A DNA stretch of 42,796 bases from Bacteroidales bacterium (GCA_016290215.1 JAEETH010000025.1:1-42796), one strand, 5' to 3'. Positions 32,384 to 40,699 are shown, counted from the stretch's first letter. Program-made: numbers and translations. Notes: a model not told the origin generated them from the sequence alone.

Positions 32384-32444
32384 AGTGTCTACTGAGCGTA
32401 AACACCACAAGCCGCCGCATTGTAACGGGAACCTCCATTTAAGT

Positions 32445-32581
32445 CGGGAGATTCCCAAGGGAATGGAGTGTCGTTGTTGGGTTTTAAAGGCGGCGGCCTC
32501 AGGCATCTTACGGCTTGCAAAATCCTCAAGCCGCCGCTTTACAAATTACACCTCACTCCATTCCCCGTTAGGGGAATCTCG
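32445..32581. repeat. GCGGCGGC palindromic element (copy 1), 3' of the small exported-protein gene
   Basis: It is built from one unit of the 55-bp type on the plus strand (GAGATTCCCAAGGGAATGGAGT ... GGGTTTTAAAGGCGGCGGC) facing another on the minus strand (GATTCCCCTAACGGGGAATG ... AAAGCGGCGGC). The result is a ~137-bp palindrome that ends at the stop codon of the small gene at 32582. Bases 32479-32567 are identical to 32950-33038. Probably a terminator-like or REP/BIME-like element. Confidence 0.8.
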
Positions 32582-32860
32582 TTATTCCTCTCTGCGTTTC
32601 TTAGCTACAGCGTAGGCTGCGCCGAGGACCGTCAGCATGGCGATGCCGCTGCCGAGGGGAGCAGCGTCCTGGTTTTCACCCAGGCCGTGTCCAGGGGTAA
32701 GAGGCGTTGCATCGCCACCTTCCTTGGTAAAGAAGCTTCTTTCTTGATATATAGCGTTGCCGTTGTTGCCGCTATTCTCGCGGTGAAACATGCTGCTTTG
32801 TGCGAAGGTCGTCATGCTCAGGCCGAGGACGATTGCTGTTGCCATTAATAGTTTTTTCAT
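32582..32860 (-). CDS. Small exported protein with sorting-signal-like C-terminus
   Basis: 92 residues. A signal peptide (MKKLLMATAIVLGLSMTTFAQ) is followed by a short polar middle (SSMFHRENSGNNGNAIYQER). The C-terminus has APLGSGIAML, a hydrophobic stretch TVLGAAYAVA and a basic end KKRREE. The order short P/G motif, helix, Arg/Lys cluster is that of C-terminal protein-sorting domains of the PID-CTERM or PEP-CTERM kind (established for related sequences in Bacteroidota; assignment here is inference). The mature part is only about 70 residues with no catalytic motif. It follows the giant Fn3 protein gene and ends in a near-identical repeat element. Confidence 0.75.
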   Translation of the reverse strand: MKKLLMATAIVLGLSMTTFAQSSMFHRENSGNNGNAIYQERSFFTKEGGDATPLTPGHGLGENQDAAPLGSGIAMLTVLGAAYAVAKKRREE

Positions 32861-32924
32861 TGAATGTTTTGCTGTTGAATTGTTGATTGTTGATTGTTTA
32901 ATTGTTTAATTGTTGGTGGGTTTC

Positions 32925-33052
32925 CCTGCGGGAATGGAGTGTTGTTGGTGGGTTTTAAAGGCGGCGGCCTCAGGCATCTTACGGCTTGCAAAATCCTCAA
33001 GCCGCCGCTTTACAAATTACACCTCACTCCATTCCCCGCAAGGGGAATCTCA
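32925..33052. repeat. GCGGCGGC palindromic element (copy 2), 3' of the Fn3 protein gene
   Basis: It shares 89 identical bases with copy 1 (offset 471). It likewise ends exactly at the stop codon of the gene upstream on the minus strand (33053-33055). Outer hairpins differ: TTCCC-TGC-GGGAA on one side and CCCCGCAAGGGG on the other. Bases 32861-32924 before it are a TTGATTGTTTAATTG word array. Confidence 0.8.
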
Positions 33053-36000
33053 TCATTCCACCACAACCTTCTGGACTTTCACGTTGTCGCCATTCGTGAG
33101 GCGGAGCAAGTAGATACCAGGGGCTGCGTCCACTGTGATGCTGGTGCTGCCGTAGATGTTCTCGCTGCTGAGGACACGGCCATTCAGGTCGATCACCTGC
33201 AAGTTGGCTTCACCTTCGTTGTCGATGACGAAGACACCGTTGCTGTAGAAGCTGAAATCTTCAGGATTGGCACCCTTCACGAGCTTTTCCTTGTAGATAC
33301 CGTTGCCGTTTTTGAATGACAGGACGAAACGGTCGGCGCGATCGTAGGCACTGGCCTTGAACATGTAGTTCGGGGTGCGGAGCAGGTCGATGCTGACGTT
33401 TCTTACTTTATCCTTAAGGACCAGTGATCTCAGGTTCATATTCCTGACATCGACGCTGATGTTGTAATAGCCATCTTCGGTAGGCAAGAAGTTCACCGGG
33501 ATTTCGTCTGAGACGCGGCTACGCACAACGGCATAGTCTTTACCATTCTGAGGTATGTACAGCTTGGTGTCGTTGGGGTTAAACATGAACTTGGGCAGTG
33601 TGTGGCCTTGGCCGATGCCGACGATGGCGCGGTCGATGGTGTTGCCACGGCCCTGGCTGAGATTGAGGACAAGTCCCTTATTATCATTATTAGGAGCCAC
33701 GGTGGAGAATTCCATGTGCTCTTCATCTTCGGTAGCGATGACGAAGACACCTTCCATAACTTGGATAGCACCAGTTTGCTCCTCTGCCAAGACGCGAGTG
33801 CCAGTAGCATCCATTCTATAGAAGGGACGGTCGATGTAGGCTAAATCTGTGAAGGGGTTACCCACGAGGTTCCAGCCTTGGAAGTCGGCGTCTTCGTTTT
33901 CGGTCATTTGGAGGGTCACTTCTTTGGTGTCGCCACTGTAAGGCGTGCCGGTGAAGGTGAGGTCGGTGCCGTTCTTGCTGGCATAGAGGTAACCTTGGCC
34001 GTTGACCAAGTTGAAGTTGCTGGCTGCTCTGTAGTTCTGCCATTCCAAATCTTCGGCTTCGTCGAAGCTATAGAGGTCGTAGGTGCTGGTAGCGGGAGTG
34101 ACATCTGTGCCGTATTCGTCGGTAATCATGCCGCCCACAGTGGTAGGAGCGACGTCATCGGCCAAAGGCGAGGCGATGAGGTAGTAGTTGTTGCCGTTGC
34201 TGCCTTCTTCGCCAGAGGCGTAACCGATGATGTGCTTGGTGAAGGTCTTCATCATAGTAACCTCCACATCGTCAACATACCAACCATGGGCATTGTTGCC
34301 TTCGTACTTGAAGGCGAGGCTGATGGTCAGGCCCATGTATGCGGTGAGGTCGATGGTCGTTTCTTCCCAACTATTAACAACTGATTCAGGTGACCAAAGT
34401 TCGATTTCGTTCTCTCCATCAAGCAGCACGACGGAGTTCTTGTCATAATCACCTACATAGGAGTTATATGACCAGAAGGTAAGTTGTACAGCGTCACCAT
34501 CGGTGCCAAGTTGCATGTCAGGCATCACCAGATAGATGGGGCCGTAGTAGCCGCTATTGGCTGCTCCAGCACCAGTATGAATATTTGAGCTGGAGGTCGT
34601 TTTCGTCCATTGGCGTGTGGTTGTGCCGTCAATGTGTGGAATACTCTCCCAGCAGAGAGGAGTCCAATCACCTTCGAAGCCTTCGGTGAACGGGTTGGCG
34701 GCATCCACAACGATGGCCTCGCACTCGGTGGCAAAGCTCACTTCGTTGCTCCAGTCGCTTTGGTCCTCTTCGCCGCAGTAGGCGCGCACCTTGGCAGTGT
34801 AGGCAGTGGCAGCGGTGAGGTTTTCAACTGTGAAGGGGTTGCTATTGGCTTCGATGAGGTTGGTTTCGTCGCCATTGAGGCAAATCTGCCAAGCGGTTTC
34901 ATTGGCACCAGCGGTCCAGCTGAGATTAGCCGTCGTTGTGGTGGTGGCAGTGCATTCCAAAGCAGTAGGCTTTGTGCAGGTAGGAATAACATCCACTTTG
35001 ACATTGTCGATGCTCAGGTAATAGTTGTCGTTAGTGCCGCCTTGATACATGAAAGCAATATAGCTGCCAGTAGGAGCTTCGGTGAACAGCACTTCCATCT
35101 CAGTCAACGTAGTGGTTCTTTCGCAGGTGAGAACAGTAGTGAAAGTAGTGGCATCGGCAGGGTTGGTCATGTATCCAACGATGAGGGTGCCGTTAGAATC
35201 GTAAATACTTTCGTTACGATAGGTGAAGGTGAGTTGCAAGCCAGCGATTTCTTCCTCAAATGCAGGAAGGACGGCATACAGCGGAGTGGTGCTGCTCGAC
35301 TTGAAGAACAAGCAGTTGCCGGAAACGGGATAGCCGCTGTTGGAAGAAATGAACACTTGGGGATAGGTGCTACTATTATCGCTACGGTTCAGGAATTGCC
35401 AGCACGTCGGCAGTTCGTCGTTGGGATAGCCAGTAGGAGCTATTGAGCTTGTTGAGCCTGTGTAGGCATCAAAATTCTCGTTCCAAGGCAGGTCGGTGAT
35501 GGCTTCGCAAGCGGTGGCGAATCTCACTTCGTTGCTCCAGTCGCTCTGGTCGTCAGCGCTGCAGTAGGCGCGTACCTTGGCGGTGTAGCTTGTGGAAGCG
35601 GTGAGGCCTTCAACGGTGAACGGGTTGCTGTTGGCCAGAATGAGATTGGTTTCGTCACCGTTGAGGCAAATCTGCCAAGCGGTTTGGTCGGCTGCGCCGT
35701 TGGTCCAACCGAAAGTTGCCGAAGTGGTAGTGACGGCAGTGCATTCAAAATCAGTAGGCTTCAAGCAGGAAGGCATTTGCTTAACGGCAAAGTTGTCCAT
35801 GTAAGTGCTAGAACCATATAGGCTTTCACCACGCAGGATGATGTAGCAGGTGCCACTAATGCCGATGGGCAACTCGTAGGTGTACCAGCCCGAAGTGCTT
35901 TCGGCAGGAATGAGATTTCCGTCGCTTGTGGCGTAACTACGGCTGATGAAAGCCAATTCCGTGGCGCCTTCAATCTCACCGTCGGTGCTGACGAATACTC

Positions 36001-37978
36001 TGATACCTTCGCCATAGTTGGCAGTAGAGGTGATACGATACACATCGATGGAGAACAAGTAGTCATTGCTTGGCAACGTCATGACAGGAAGCATGAGCTT
36101 GGTCATGGTGCCGCTGTTCATGTCGCGCAAACGAAGCTGTTTGGTAGCATTGGTGCCGTTGGTGCCGCTATAAACTTCGAAGAAATAGGATCCGCTACCA
36201 CTAATGTGTTCGTTCACCCAGCAAGGAGCGTTGAAGGTGATGCCAGAACTGCTGGCTTCGAAACTTTCGAAATCTTCACTCCACGGGAAGGTGGTGACGG
36301 CATCGCAAGCGGTAGCGAAGCTGATGGCTTGGCACCATGAACCGAAGTCCTCGCCGCCGCAGTAGGCACGCACCTTTACATAATACATGGTGCTGGTCAG
36401 CAAACCAGACATGTTGTATGAAGCGGTGCTGACAACTTCTTCGGTAGCACCTTCAAAGTTGCTGGCAGTGCTGTAAGCCACTTGCCATTGCGTGGCTTCG
36501 CCGCCGTTCCAACTGAGGGTGGCGCTGGTGGTGGTGATTTCGCTCACGGCCAAGTCAGTAACATCTTGGTCACAAGTTACCTTGGTGATGCTCACGTTAT
36601 CGACAGCCGCAGGAGGATTGGTACCACCACTGCCATCGTTGCGCCAAGCTAAAACCATATAGTAGTTACCAGCAGTCACATTGACAGTTGCGCTTATGCT
36701 CTGCCATGCAGTAGCTAAATTCAGCTTGCTGCCGCCGTCCAAAGCAATCCAACCAGTGGGAAGATTGTCGTAGAAACTACCACTAGGAACAGAAGGAGTG
36801 CTTGTGCCAGCGGTGAGGGTCACTGAAGCGGGCACCAAAGCCACTCTCATATAGTCCCAACTACTTTCACCATTGCCATTCCAGTCGTAAGTGAATTCGT
36901 ATTTGCCATCAGCAAAGGAGAGGAGCTTGGTGGCATATACCATGGCAGCGTTGGTGTTGGTATAAGCGTTGGTGGTGCCGCCGTCGTTGGAGACGTAGAG
37001 GGCGTGTGTGCCGCCGTTGTTGGTGGCGGTGCCCCAAGCCCAAGCGTTGGTGATGGTGCCGTTAATCAGCTCCCAACCACAGGTGGTGCCTTCAAAGTCA
37101 TCGCTCCAGCCGTCGCCAACGTTTTGGGCCACGGCAGTGGTGCTGAAGCTAATCACATTGCTCCACTGGCTTTGGTCGCCTTCGCCGCAGTCGGCTTTAA
37201 CGCGGACGTAATAGGTGGTTAAGGGTTGGAAATCATTAATGGCTTTAGCAGGAGTATCCTGTACGTTCACGGAAGTAGCATTCGTGAATTCTTCACTTGT
37301 GCTATATTGAAGCACCCAATTGGTAGCGCTTCCGTTTTCAGTCCATGAGAAAGAAGCTTGGCTATCTGTGATATTCTGCGCATCAGCCAAACCAGGTGTC
37401 GGGCAGGTGGGAGGAGTCTGGTAGCTGAATGTGGTCTTGGGCAGGAATTTATAGAGTGATCCTCTAGTGATAGCGGTGTTTTCTGTTTGGTTGACACCTA
37501 AGAAATACCAACGGTTCCAGCTGGAAGCGGCATGGTTGAGGTCAACCAAGAGGTTACCACCATGATAGAGGTAATTACTGCTGAAGGCCAATGTCAATGT
37601 TCCGGTGGAGCAATCGAAATAGCCTTGGTAAACTTGGGTAAGAGTCGTGGTGTTGTCCAATCCGCTAAGGGTGGTTGCAGTGGTTTCTCCTAATGAGACA
37701 GTCCAAGTGCCTAAACGACTGGCAGCGGTGTTGCTGCCATTGCTGGCGCTTTGGTCAATGTAGAATACCATTTGGGTGATTTCCTTGCCATTCATTGCCG
37801 AGAGGTCGGTGGCGGGGAAGATCATCTGGTTGTGTTGTGCGGCATCGGCATTGTAGCCTTCAAACGGAACATATTGGCTGTTATCCGTTCCGTTGCACAC
37901 TGTCACGGTTTGTGCGTTCGCTGCCCAGGGCGCGATAAATGCCAATAGTAGCGCGAAAAGTAAGTTCTTTCTTTTCAT
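33053..37978 (-). CDS. Giant secreted Fn3/adhesin-like protein with type IX secretion C-terminal domain
   Basis: 1641 residues. A signal peptide (MKRKNLLFALLLAFIAPWAA) is followed by a divergent N-terminal domain. Four fibronectin type III repeats come next, at roughly 191-285, 468-555, 737-825 and 1000-1090, each opening with C-x-x-P/D and ending YYVRVKADCGE..-S-WS or TAKVRAYC. Between them are four cleaved-adhesin/MAM-like jelly-roll segments with W-x-E-D/N-F openings and D-N-V/F closings (MDNFAVKQ, YVDDVEVT). Repeats 3 and 4 are very alike (AWQICLNGDETNLI in both). A long region follows (about 1260-1560, GWNLVGNPFTDL), then a type A T9SS sorting domain (GEANLQVIDLNGRV, APGIYLLRL, VQKVVVE). 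It should be exported by Sec, moved by the T9SS and attached to the surface or released. The ligand is unknown. Confidence 0.92.
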   Translation of the reverse strand: MKRKNLLFALLLAFIAPWAANAQTVTVCNGTDNSQYVPFEGYNADAAQHNQMIFPATDLSAMNGKEITQMVFYIDQSASNGSNTAASRLGTWTVSLGETTATTLSGLDNTTTLTQVYQGYFDCSTGTLTLAFSSNYLYHGGNLLVDLNHAASSWNRWYFLGVNQTENTAITRGSLYKFLPKTTFSYQTPPTCPTPGLADAQNITDSQASFSWTENGSATNWVLQYSTSEEFTNATSVNVQDTPAKAINDFQPLTTYYVRVKADCGEGDQSQWSNVISFSTTAVAQNVGDGWSDDFEGTTCGWELINGTITNAWAWGTATNNGGTHALYVSNDGGTTNAYTNTNAAMVYATKLLSFADGKYEFTYDWNGNGESSWDYMRVALVPASVTLTAGTSTPSVPSGSFYDNLPTGWIALDGGSKLNLATAWQSISATVNVTAGNYYMVLAWRNDGSGGTNPPAAVDNVSITKVTCDQDVTDLAVSEITTTSATLSWNGGEATQWQVAYSTASNFEGATEEVVSTASYNMSGLLTSTMYYVKVRAYCGGEDFGSWCQAISFATACDAVTTFPWSEDFESFEASSSGITFNAPCWVNEHISGSGSYFFEVYSGTNGTNATKQLRLRDMNSGTMTKLMLPVMTLPSNDYLFSIDVYRITSTANYGEGIRVFVSTDGEIEGATELAFISRSYATSDGNLIPAESTSGWYTYELPIGISGTCYIILRGESLYGSSTYMDNFAVKQMPSCLKPTDFECTAVTTTSATFGWTNGAADQTAWQICLNGDETNLILANSNPFTVEGLTASTSYTAKVRAYCSADDQSDWSNEVRFATACEAITDLPWNENFDAYTGSTSSIAPTGYPNDELPTCWQFLNRSDNSSTYPQVFISSNSGYPVSGNCLFFKSSSTTPLYAVLPAFEEEIAGLQLTFTYRNESIYDSNGTLIVGYMTNPADATTFTTVLTCERTTTLTEMEVLFTEAPTGSYIAFMYQGGTNDNYYLSIDNVKVDVIPTCTKPTALECTATTTTTANLSWTAGANETAWQICLNGDETNLIEANSNPFTVENLTAATAYTAKVRAYCGEEDQSDWSNEVSFATECEAIVVDAANPFTEGFEGDWTPLCWESIPHIDGTTTRQWTKTTSSSNIHTGAGAANSGYYGPIYLVMPDMQLGTDGDAVQLTFWSYNSYVGDYDKNSVVLLDGENEIELWSPESVVNSWEETTIDLTAYMGLTISLAFKYEGNNAHGWYVDDVEVTMMKTFTKHIIGYASGEEGSNGNNYYLIASPLADDVAPTTVGGMITDEYGTDVTPATSTYDLYSFDEAEDLEWQNYRAASNFNLVNGQGYLYASKNGTDLTFTGTPYSGDTKEVTLQMTENEDADFQGWNLVGNPFTDLAYIDRPFYRMDATGTRVLAEEQTGAIQVMEGVFVIATEDEEHMEFSTVAPNNDNKGLVLNLSQGRGNTIDRAIVGIGQGHTLPKFMFNPNDTKLYIPQNGKDYAVVRSRVSDEIPVNFLPTEDGYYNISVDVRNMNLRSLVLKDKVRNVSIDLLRTPNYMFKASAYDRADRFVLSFKNGNGIYKEKLVKGANPEDFSFYSNGVFVIDNEGEANLQVIDLNGRVLSSENIYGSTSITVDAAPGIYLLRLTNGDNVKVQKVVVE

Positions 37979-38017
37979 TTTGTTTGATTTTTTAATGGGT
38001 TAATAATTAGGTGATTT

Positions 38018-38093
38018 AAGATTTGATATTTCAAGATTTCAGGATTTCTAATTTCAAGATTCAAAATTCAAGATTCAAGATTTCAAGATTCTT
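38018..38093. repeat. TTTCAAGATTTC word array
   Basis: Degenerate array of ATTTCAAGATT and TTCAAAATTC words in the gap between the Fn3 gene start and the toxin stop (38083). The last words form the toxin's C-terminal codons (KES, encoded by AAAGAATCT). Confidence 0.65.
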
Positions 38094-38406
38094 TTTCGTG
38101 CATGTTTTGTGCATGGCAGGCATCCACGATGGTAATAGTATCGCCATCGATGGTGTAGGCGAAATACCACTTATCGGTGTTCGCCATGTGATAGTTGCTC
38201 CAACGTTCCAACGTAGGCTTGCGCCTAAGAAGAGAACGTTCGACCATATAAATGGAGAATACTGCATTTTGTACATCGCGTTTCAAATCCTCCTTGTCGT
38301 AAGTATGACAGTACTTTTTCGCCACGTTGCTGTAAAACGTGAAGATTTTCCGAGATGCACGGCGCTTAATAATATATTTATAATCAACCGTTTGCATAAA
38401 TTTCAT
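38083..38406 (-). CDS. RelE/ParE-superfamily-like toxin, module 1
   Basis: 107 residues from the ATG at 38406, which follows GGAGG by six bases; an internal ATG at 38397 would give 104. The sequence is basic at the N-terminus (YIIKRRASRKIFTFY) and ends in the strand pair KWYFAYTIDGDTITIVDACHA, the typical closing hairpin of RelE-fold toxins (Y-x-I-x-G-D-x-I-x-I-x-D). RelE-like proteins cleave mRNA in the ribosome, ParE-like ones poison gyrase; which applies is not visible. The gene overlaps the antitoxin by 23 bases, as in many toxin-antitoxin pairs. The last residues come from repeat sequence. Confidence 0.65.
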   Translation of the reverse strand: MKFMQTVDYKYIIKRRASRKIFTFYSNVAKKYCHTYDKEDLKRDVQNAVFSIYMVERSLLRRKPTLERWSNYHMANTDKWYFAYTIDGDTITIVDACHAQNMHEKES

Positions 38407-38617
38407 CAATTTCCTCCGAAATCAACGAATACAATTGTTCAGGTGTCATGTCTTTCTTAAGCGCTTGTCTCCGGCTTTCAGCCTTACTGCGTGAATACTC
38501 CTCTACCATTAGGTCCACTTGGTGCTGAAGCCATTGTCCGATGCTCTCGCGGCTCGTGAGGCAAGGATTAATCCGTTGCATCGTTGCTTCATCTATGTTT
38601 ATGCTTACCGTACACAT
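38384..38617 (-). CDS. Antitoxin of module 1 (MCTVSI family)
   Basis: 77 residues. The N-terminal block MCTVSINIDEATMQRINPCL and SRESIGQWLQHQVDLMVEEY has a short beta strand followed by two helices, compatible with a ribbon-helix-helix DNA-binding fold (inference). The remaining tail (KKDMTPEQLYSLISEEIDEI) is acidic and likely binds the toxin. The first ~35 residues are almost identical to the antitoxin of module 2 and related to that of module 3, while the tails differ. Bases 38584-38656, covering the first codons and the leader, are an exact copy of 39373-39445. Confidence 0.75.
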   Translation of the reverse strand: MCTVSINIDEATMQRINPCLTSRESIGQWLQHQVDLMVEEYSRSKAESRRQALKKDMTPEQLYSLISEEIDEIYANG

Positions 38618-38738
38618 TTGCTTTTGTCCTTTCCGTTTTTTGCGTCAAGATTTCAATATTTCTAATTTCAAGATTGGCTTTTAGCCGTTAGCTTGGCAGC
38701 AACTGGGCTTATGGCTTACGGCTTATTGCTTATGGCTT
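38584..38738. repeat. Direct repeat (copy 1) bounding the ParE-like cassette
   Basis: 73 bases (38584-38656) are identical to 39373-39445, including the first 11 antitoxin codons, followed after an 11-base indel by ATTTCTAATTTCAAGATTGGCTT and a TAGCCGTTAGCTT...GGGCTTA...GGCTTACGGCTTAT block present in both. Recombination between the copies would remove the whole ParE cassette. Confidence 0.8.
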
Positions 38739-39080
38739 TTCATTATTCAAAGATTCAAGATTCAACGATTCTATTGTTTGTTGAGCTTGTTTAGTTGGTT
38801 CGCGGCGGGTGTCCCAAAAGTCCACAACCTCTATTACATCCCCGTTAATCCAGTAAACAATTTTGTTCAATCGGTTCACGACGATACTTCTGTATTGAAC
38901 TGGCGCATCTGCAAGAAGCGGCTCTACATGCCCCAAATATGGATTTTTCGCAAGAAGTCTTTCCGTACGATAGGCTTCTTTGAGAAATTTCGTACAGCTT
39001 TTCGAACCATATTCGGTTAGTATGTAACTGACGACTTGGCGGAGCCTTTTTGCCGCTTCGGGATACCAAATAACACTCAT
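38730..39080 (-). CDS. ParE-like toxin, module 2
   Basis: 116 residues. IWYPEAAKRLRQVVSYILTE, SCTKFLKEAYRTERLLAKNP and RSIVVNRLNKIVYWINGDVI match the ParE/RelE family order of helix-helix-strand, with PYLGHVEPLL in the middle and VVDFWDTRREP as the closing strand plus C-terminal R. ParE proteins inhibit DNA gyrase; the D-x-R ending is typical. The ATG at 39080 overlaps the antitoxin stop (ATGA). The last residues (TIESLNLESLNNEKP) run into TTCAAGATTCAACG repeat sequence, so the natural C-terminus may once have been shorter. Confidence 0.85.
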   Translation of the reverse strand: MSVIWYPEAAKRLRQVVSYILTEYGSKSCTKFLKEAYRTERLLAKNPYLGHVEPLLADAPVQYRSIVVNRLNKIVYWINGDVIEVVDFWDTRREPTKQAQQTIESLNLESLNNEKP

Positions 39081-39406
39081 ATTGCTTCTGCGTATTGCAA
39101 TTTGCTTTCTTCCAATTGCCTATCAATTTCTTCGATATCGTTAGGGTCAACCCCGAATTCCTCAAATAGGTCTCGGAAAAGGTCCTCGCTTGTCACATAA
39201 TTTCCGCGTGCAATCTCTTTCCGCCCTTTTTCAGCCCTTTCCAGAAGCTCCTCAACGGTGTAAGGCTTTACATCCACTGCTATCATTTCTTCAATCATGA
39301 TGTCCACTTGGTGCTGGAGCCAACGGTTGATGCTCTCTTGACTCGTGAGGCGGGGATCAATCTGCCGCATCTTTGCTTCATCTATGTTTATGCTTACCGT
39401 ACACAT
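39077..39406 (-). CDS. Antitoxin of module 2 (MCTVSI family)
   Basis: 109 residues. It opens with MCTVSINIDEAKMRQIDPRL and SQESINRWLQHQVDIMIEEM, nearly the same as module 1, then diverges into a longer tail (KPYTVEELLERAEKGRKEIA, LFRDLFEEFGVDPNDIEEID) that should wrap the ParE-like toxin. The first block is a plausible ribbon-helix-helix operator-binding domain. The four-base overlap with the toxin implies translational coupling. No Bacteroidetes -7 box is evident within 100 bases upstream. Confidence 0.8.
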   Translation of the reverse strand: MCTVSINIDEAKMRQIDPRLTSQESINRWLQHQVDIMIEEMIAVDVKPYTVEELLERAEKGRKEIARGNYVTSEDLFRDLFEEFGVDPNDIEEIDRQLEESKLQYAEAI

Positions 39407-39525
39407 TTGCTTTTGTCCTTTCCGTTTTTTGCGTCAAGATTTCAAGATTTCAAGATTTCTAATTTCAAGATTGGCTTGTAGCCGTTAGCTTAGTGGCAAC
39501 TGGGCTTAGGGCTTACGGCTTATAG
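39373..39525. repeat. Direct repeat (copy 2) bounding the ParE-like cassette
   Basis: Partner of 38584-38738, with an additional ATTTCAAG word (11 bases) and point changes in the GGCTTGTAGCCGTTAGCTTAG block. Confidence 0.8.
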
Positions 39526-39866
39526 CTATATCTGAGTTATGGGCATAGTTCTCCCTTTTTATAATTAGGTGCAAAAATAGGAATAAAAATAATAACGGAG
39601 ATAAAAAACAACCTTTAAATGGGAAATTTTTTAGTTTAGAGTTTAGAGTTTAGAGTTGTTCAGTTGGGAGTTGTTCAGTTGGGAGTGGGGAGTGAGGAGT
39701 TGCCGCTTTGCGTCATTGACTTCGTCGAATGCAGAGCATTTGTGAGGCACGAAGCAAATCGAAGATTCAACGGAGTTAATCCAGTGAATTAGTTGACAGT
39801 TGACGGTTGCTATGGCCAATGACTGTCCCATGCGAGCTTGGAGTCTCTTGCTTGATTTAGGTATTA
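39407..39866. repeat. 460-bp repeat-filled gap between modules 2 and 3
   Basis: 39432-39472 is an ATTTCAAG word array. 39475-39528 is a GGCTTACGGCTTATAGC block. 39640-39700 is a GTTTAGAGTTTAGAG / CAGTTGGGAGTTG array. 39700-39718 is an inverted copy of 28122-28140. 39823-39847 is a 25-bp direct repeat shared with 40717-40741. 39560-39630 is plain A/T-rich sequence. I find no gene here. Confidence 0.7.
39823..39847. repeat. 25-bp direct repeat 3' of the PIN module
   Basis: CTGTCCCATGCGAGCTTGGAGTCTC recurs with one mismatch at 40717-40741, on the other side of the PIN toxin-antitoxin pair. Both are preceded by GTTGCTATGGC. The pair brackets a ~0.9-kb cassette. Confidence 0.75.
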
Positions 39867-40289
39867 TTATGGGACATTTTGAAAAAAACTATCGAGGAAT
39901 TGTTCAGCTGTGTAGTGAGGGCAAGGGAATTCATTAAAACCCTGCTTATCACGCGTGATGATAACATCGGCATTGGCAATGGCGGACGAAAGGTATTGTA
40001 CCGTGTCTTCGAAATCGACACTTTCAAGTGCAAGAGCATGCTCAATGATTGAAGCATCAACAGGAGAAACTCCACATAACTTGTACAAGAAACGCATGCT
40101 TTTATATAGCACTTCTTTCGTATAGTATTTTTTCAAAACGTAGAATGCGGTTATGAAGCTTTGCGCACAAACCACTAATTCCAATTTACCTCTTTGGGCC
40201 AAATCGAAAAGAATAGTAGCGGGAAAATAATGCTCCCGCTGACTATCAAAATAGTCTATGATTACATTCGTGTCAAGAAAAACCTTCAT
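39867..40289 (-). CDS. PIN-domain toxin, module 3 (VapC-like)
   Basis: 140 residues. The acidic PIN active-site residues are visible: FLDTNVIIDYF (D6 and, in the same block, D11), an E or D near the middle (VSPVDASIIEHAL), and DFEDTVQYLSSAIANADVII with the two aspartates that complete the metal site, then TRDKQGF. VapC-like PIN proteins are Mg2+-dependent ribonucleases acting on tRNA or rRNA. The start at 40289 overlaps the antitoxin stop by four bases (ATGA). This toxin is unrelated in fold to those of modules 1 and 2. Confidence 0.88.
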   Translation of the reverse strand: MKVFLDTNVIIDYFDSQREHYFPATILFDLAQRGKLELVVCAQSFITAFYVLKKYYTKEVLYKSMRFLYKLCGVSPVDASIIEHALALESVDFEDTVQYLSSAIANADVIITRDKQGFNEFPCPHYTAEQFLDSFFQNVP

Positions 40290-40567
40290 TTGTATTTTTC
40301 TTCCAAAATGTTTGACAATTCGGCCTTATAGTCACTGTAAACAGACTGCCTTTTTTCAGGTGCCATGGCAAGAATCTCTGGCGACAGCTCATAATCGTCC
40401 CAAAGATGAGAAGCCTCTCGGCTTTTTCTTTCAGTCGACAATGCCATTCTGACCAAGATGGCTTCTATCTGCTGCTGCATCCACTCGGCCATGTCAACTT
40501 CACTGTACTTACTACCCCAAGCCTTATGGAGCAGGTCATCATTCACTTTTATGCTTACCGTGCACAT
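40286..40567 (-). CDS. Antitoxin of module 3 (MCTVSI family)
   Basis: 93 residues. It starts MCTVSIKVNDDLLHKAWGSK and then VDMAEWMQQQIEAILVRMAL, which aligns with the N-terminal block of the other two antitoxins (MCTVSIxx, W-x-Q-x-Q-x-x-x-x). The tail (YELSPEILAMAPEKRQSVYS, YKAELSNILEEKYK) is different. It has its own promoter (40598-40606). Its shared N-terminus with partners of RelE- and ParE-like toxins suggests that the tail sets toxin specificity while the head binds DNA. Confidence 0.8.
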   Translation of the reverse strand: MCTVSIKVNDDLLHKAWGSKYSEVDMAEWMQQQIEAILVRMALSTERKSREASHLWDDYELSPEILAMAPEKRQSVYSDYKAELSNILEEKYK

Positions 40568-40597
40568 GGTTTTGTCTTTTTGTTGGTTTTTACAGCT

Positions 40598-40606
40598 GCA
40601 AAGATA
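40598..40606 (-). promoter_or_regulatory. -7 box (TATCTTTGC) of the PIN toxin-antitoxin operon
   Basis: On the minus strand TATCTTTGC ends 31 bases before the antitoxin ATG. A TTTG at 40634-40631 lies 24 bases upstream, slightly longer than usual. It lies in an ATTTCAAAATTTCAAG repeat, so the repeat may donate the -33 element. Confidence 0.6.
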
Positions 40607-40699
40607 GTAAAATTTTGGATTTCAGGATTTCAAAATTTCAAGATTGGGAGTTATCCGTTTGCAGTTGGGAGTTTTTAGTTGTTCAGTTAGGAGTTGCTA

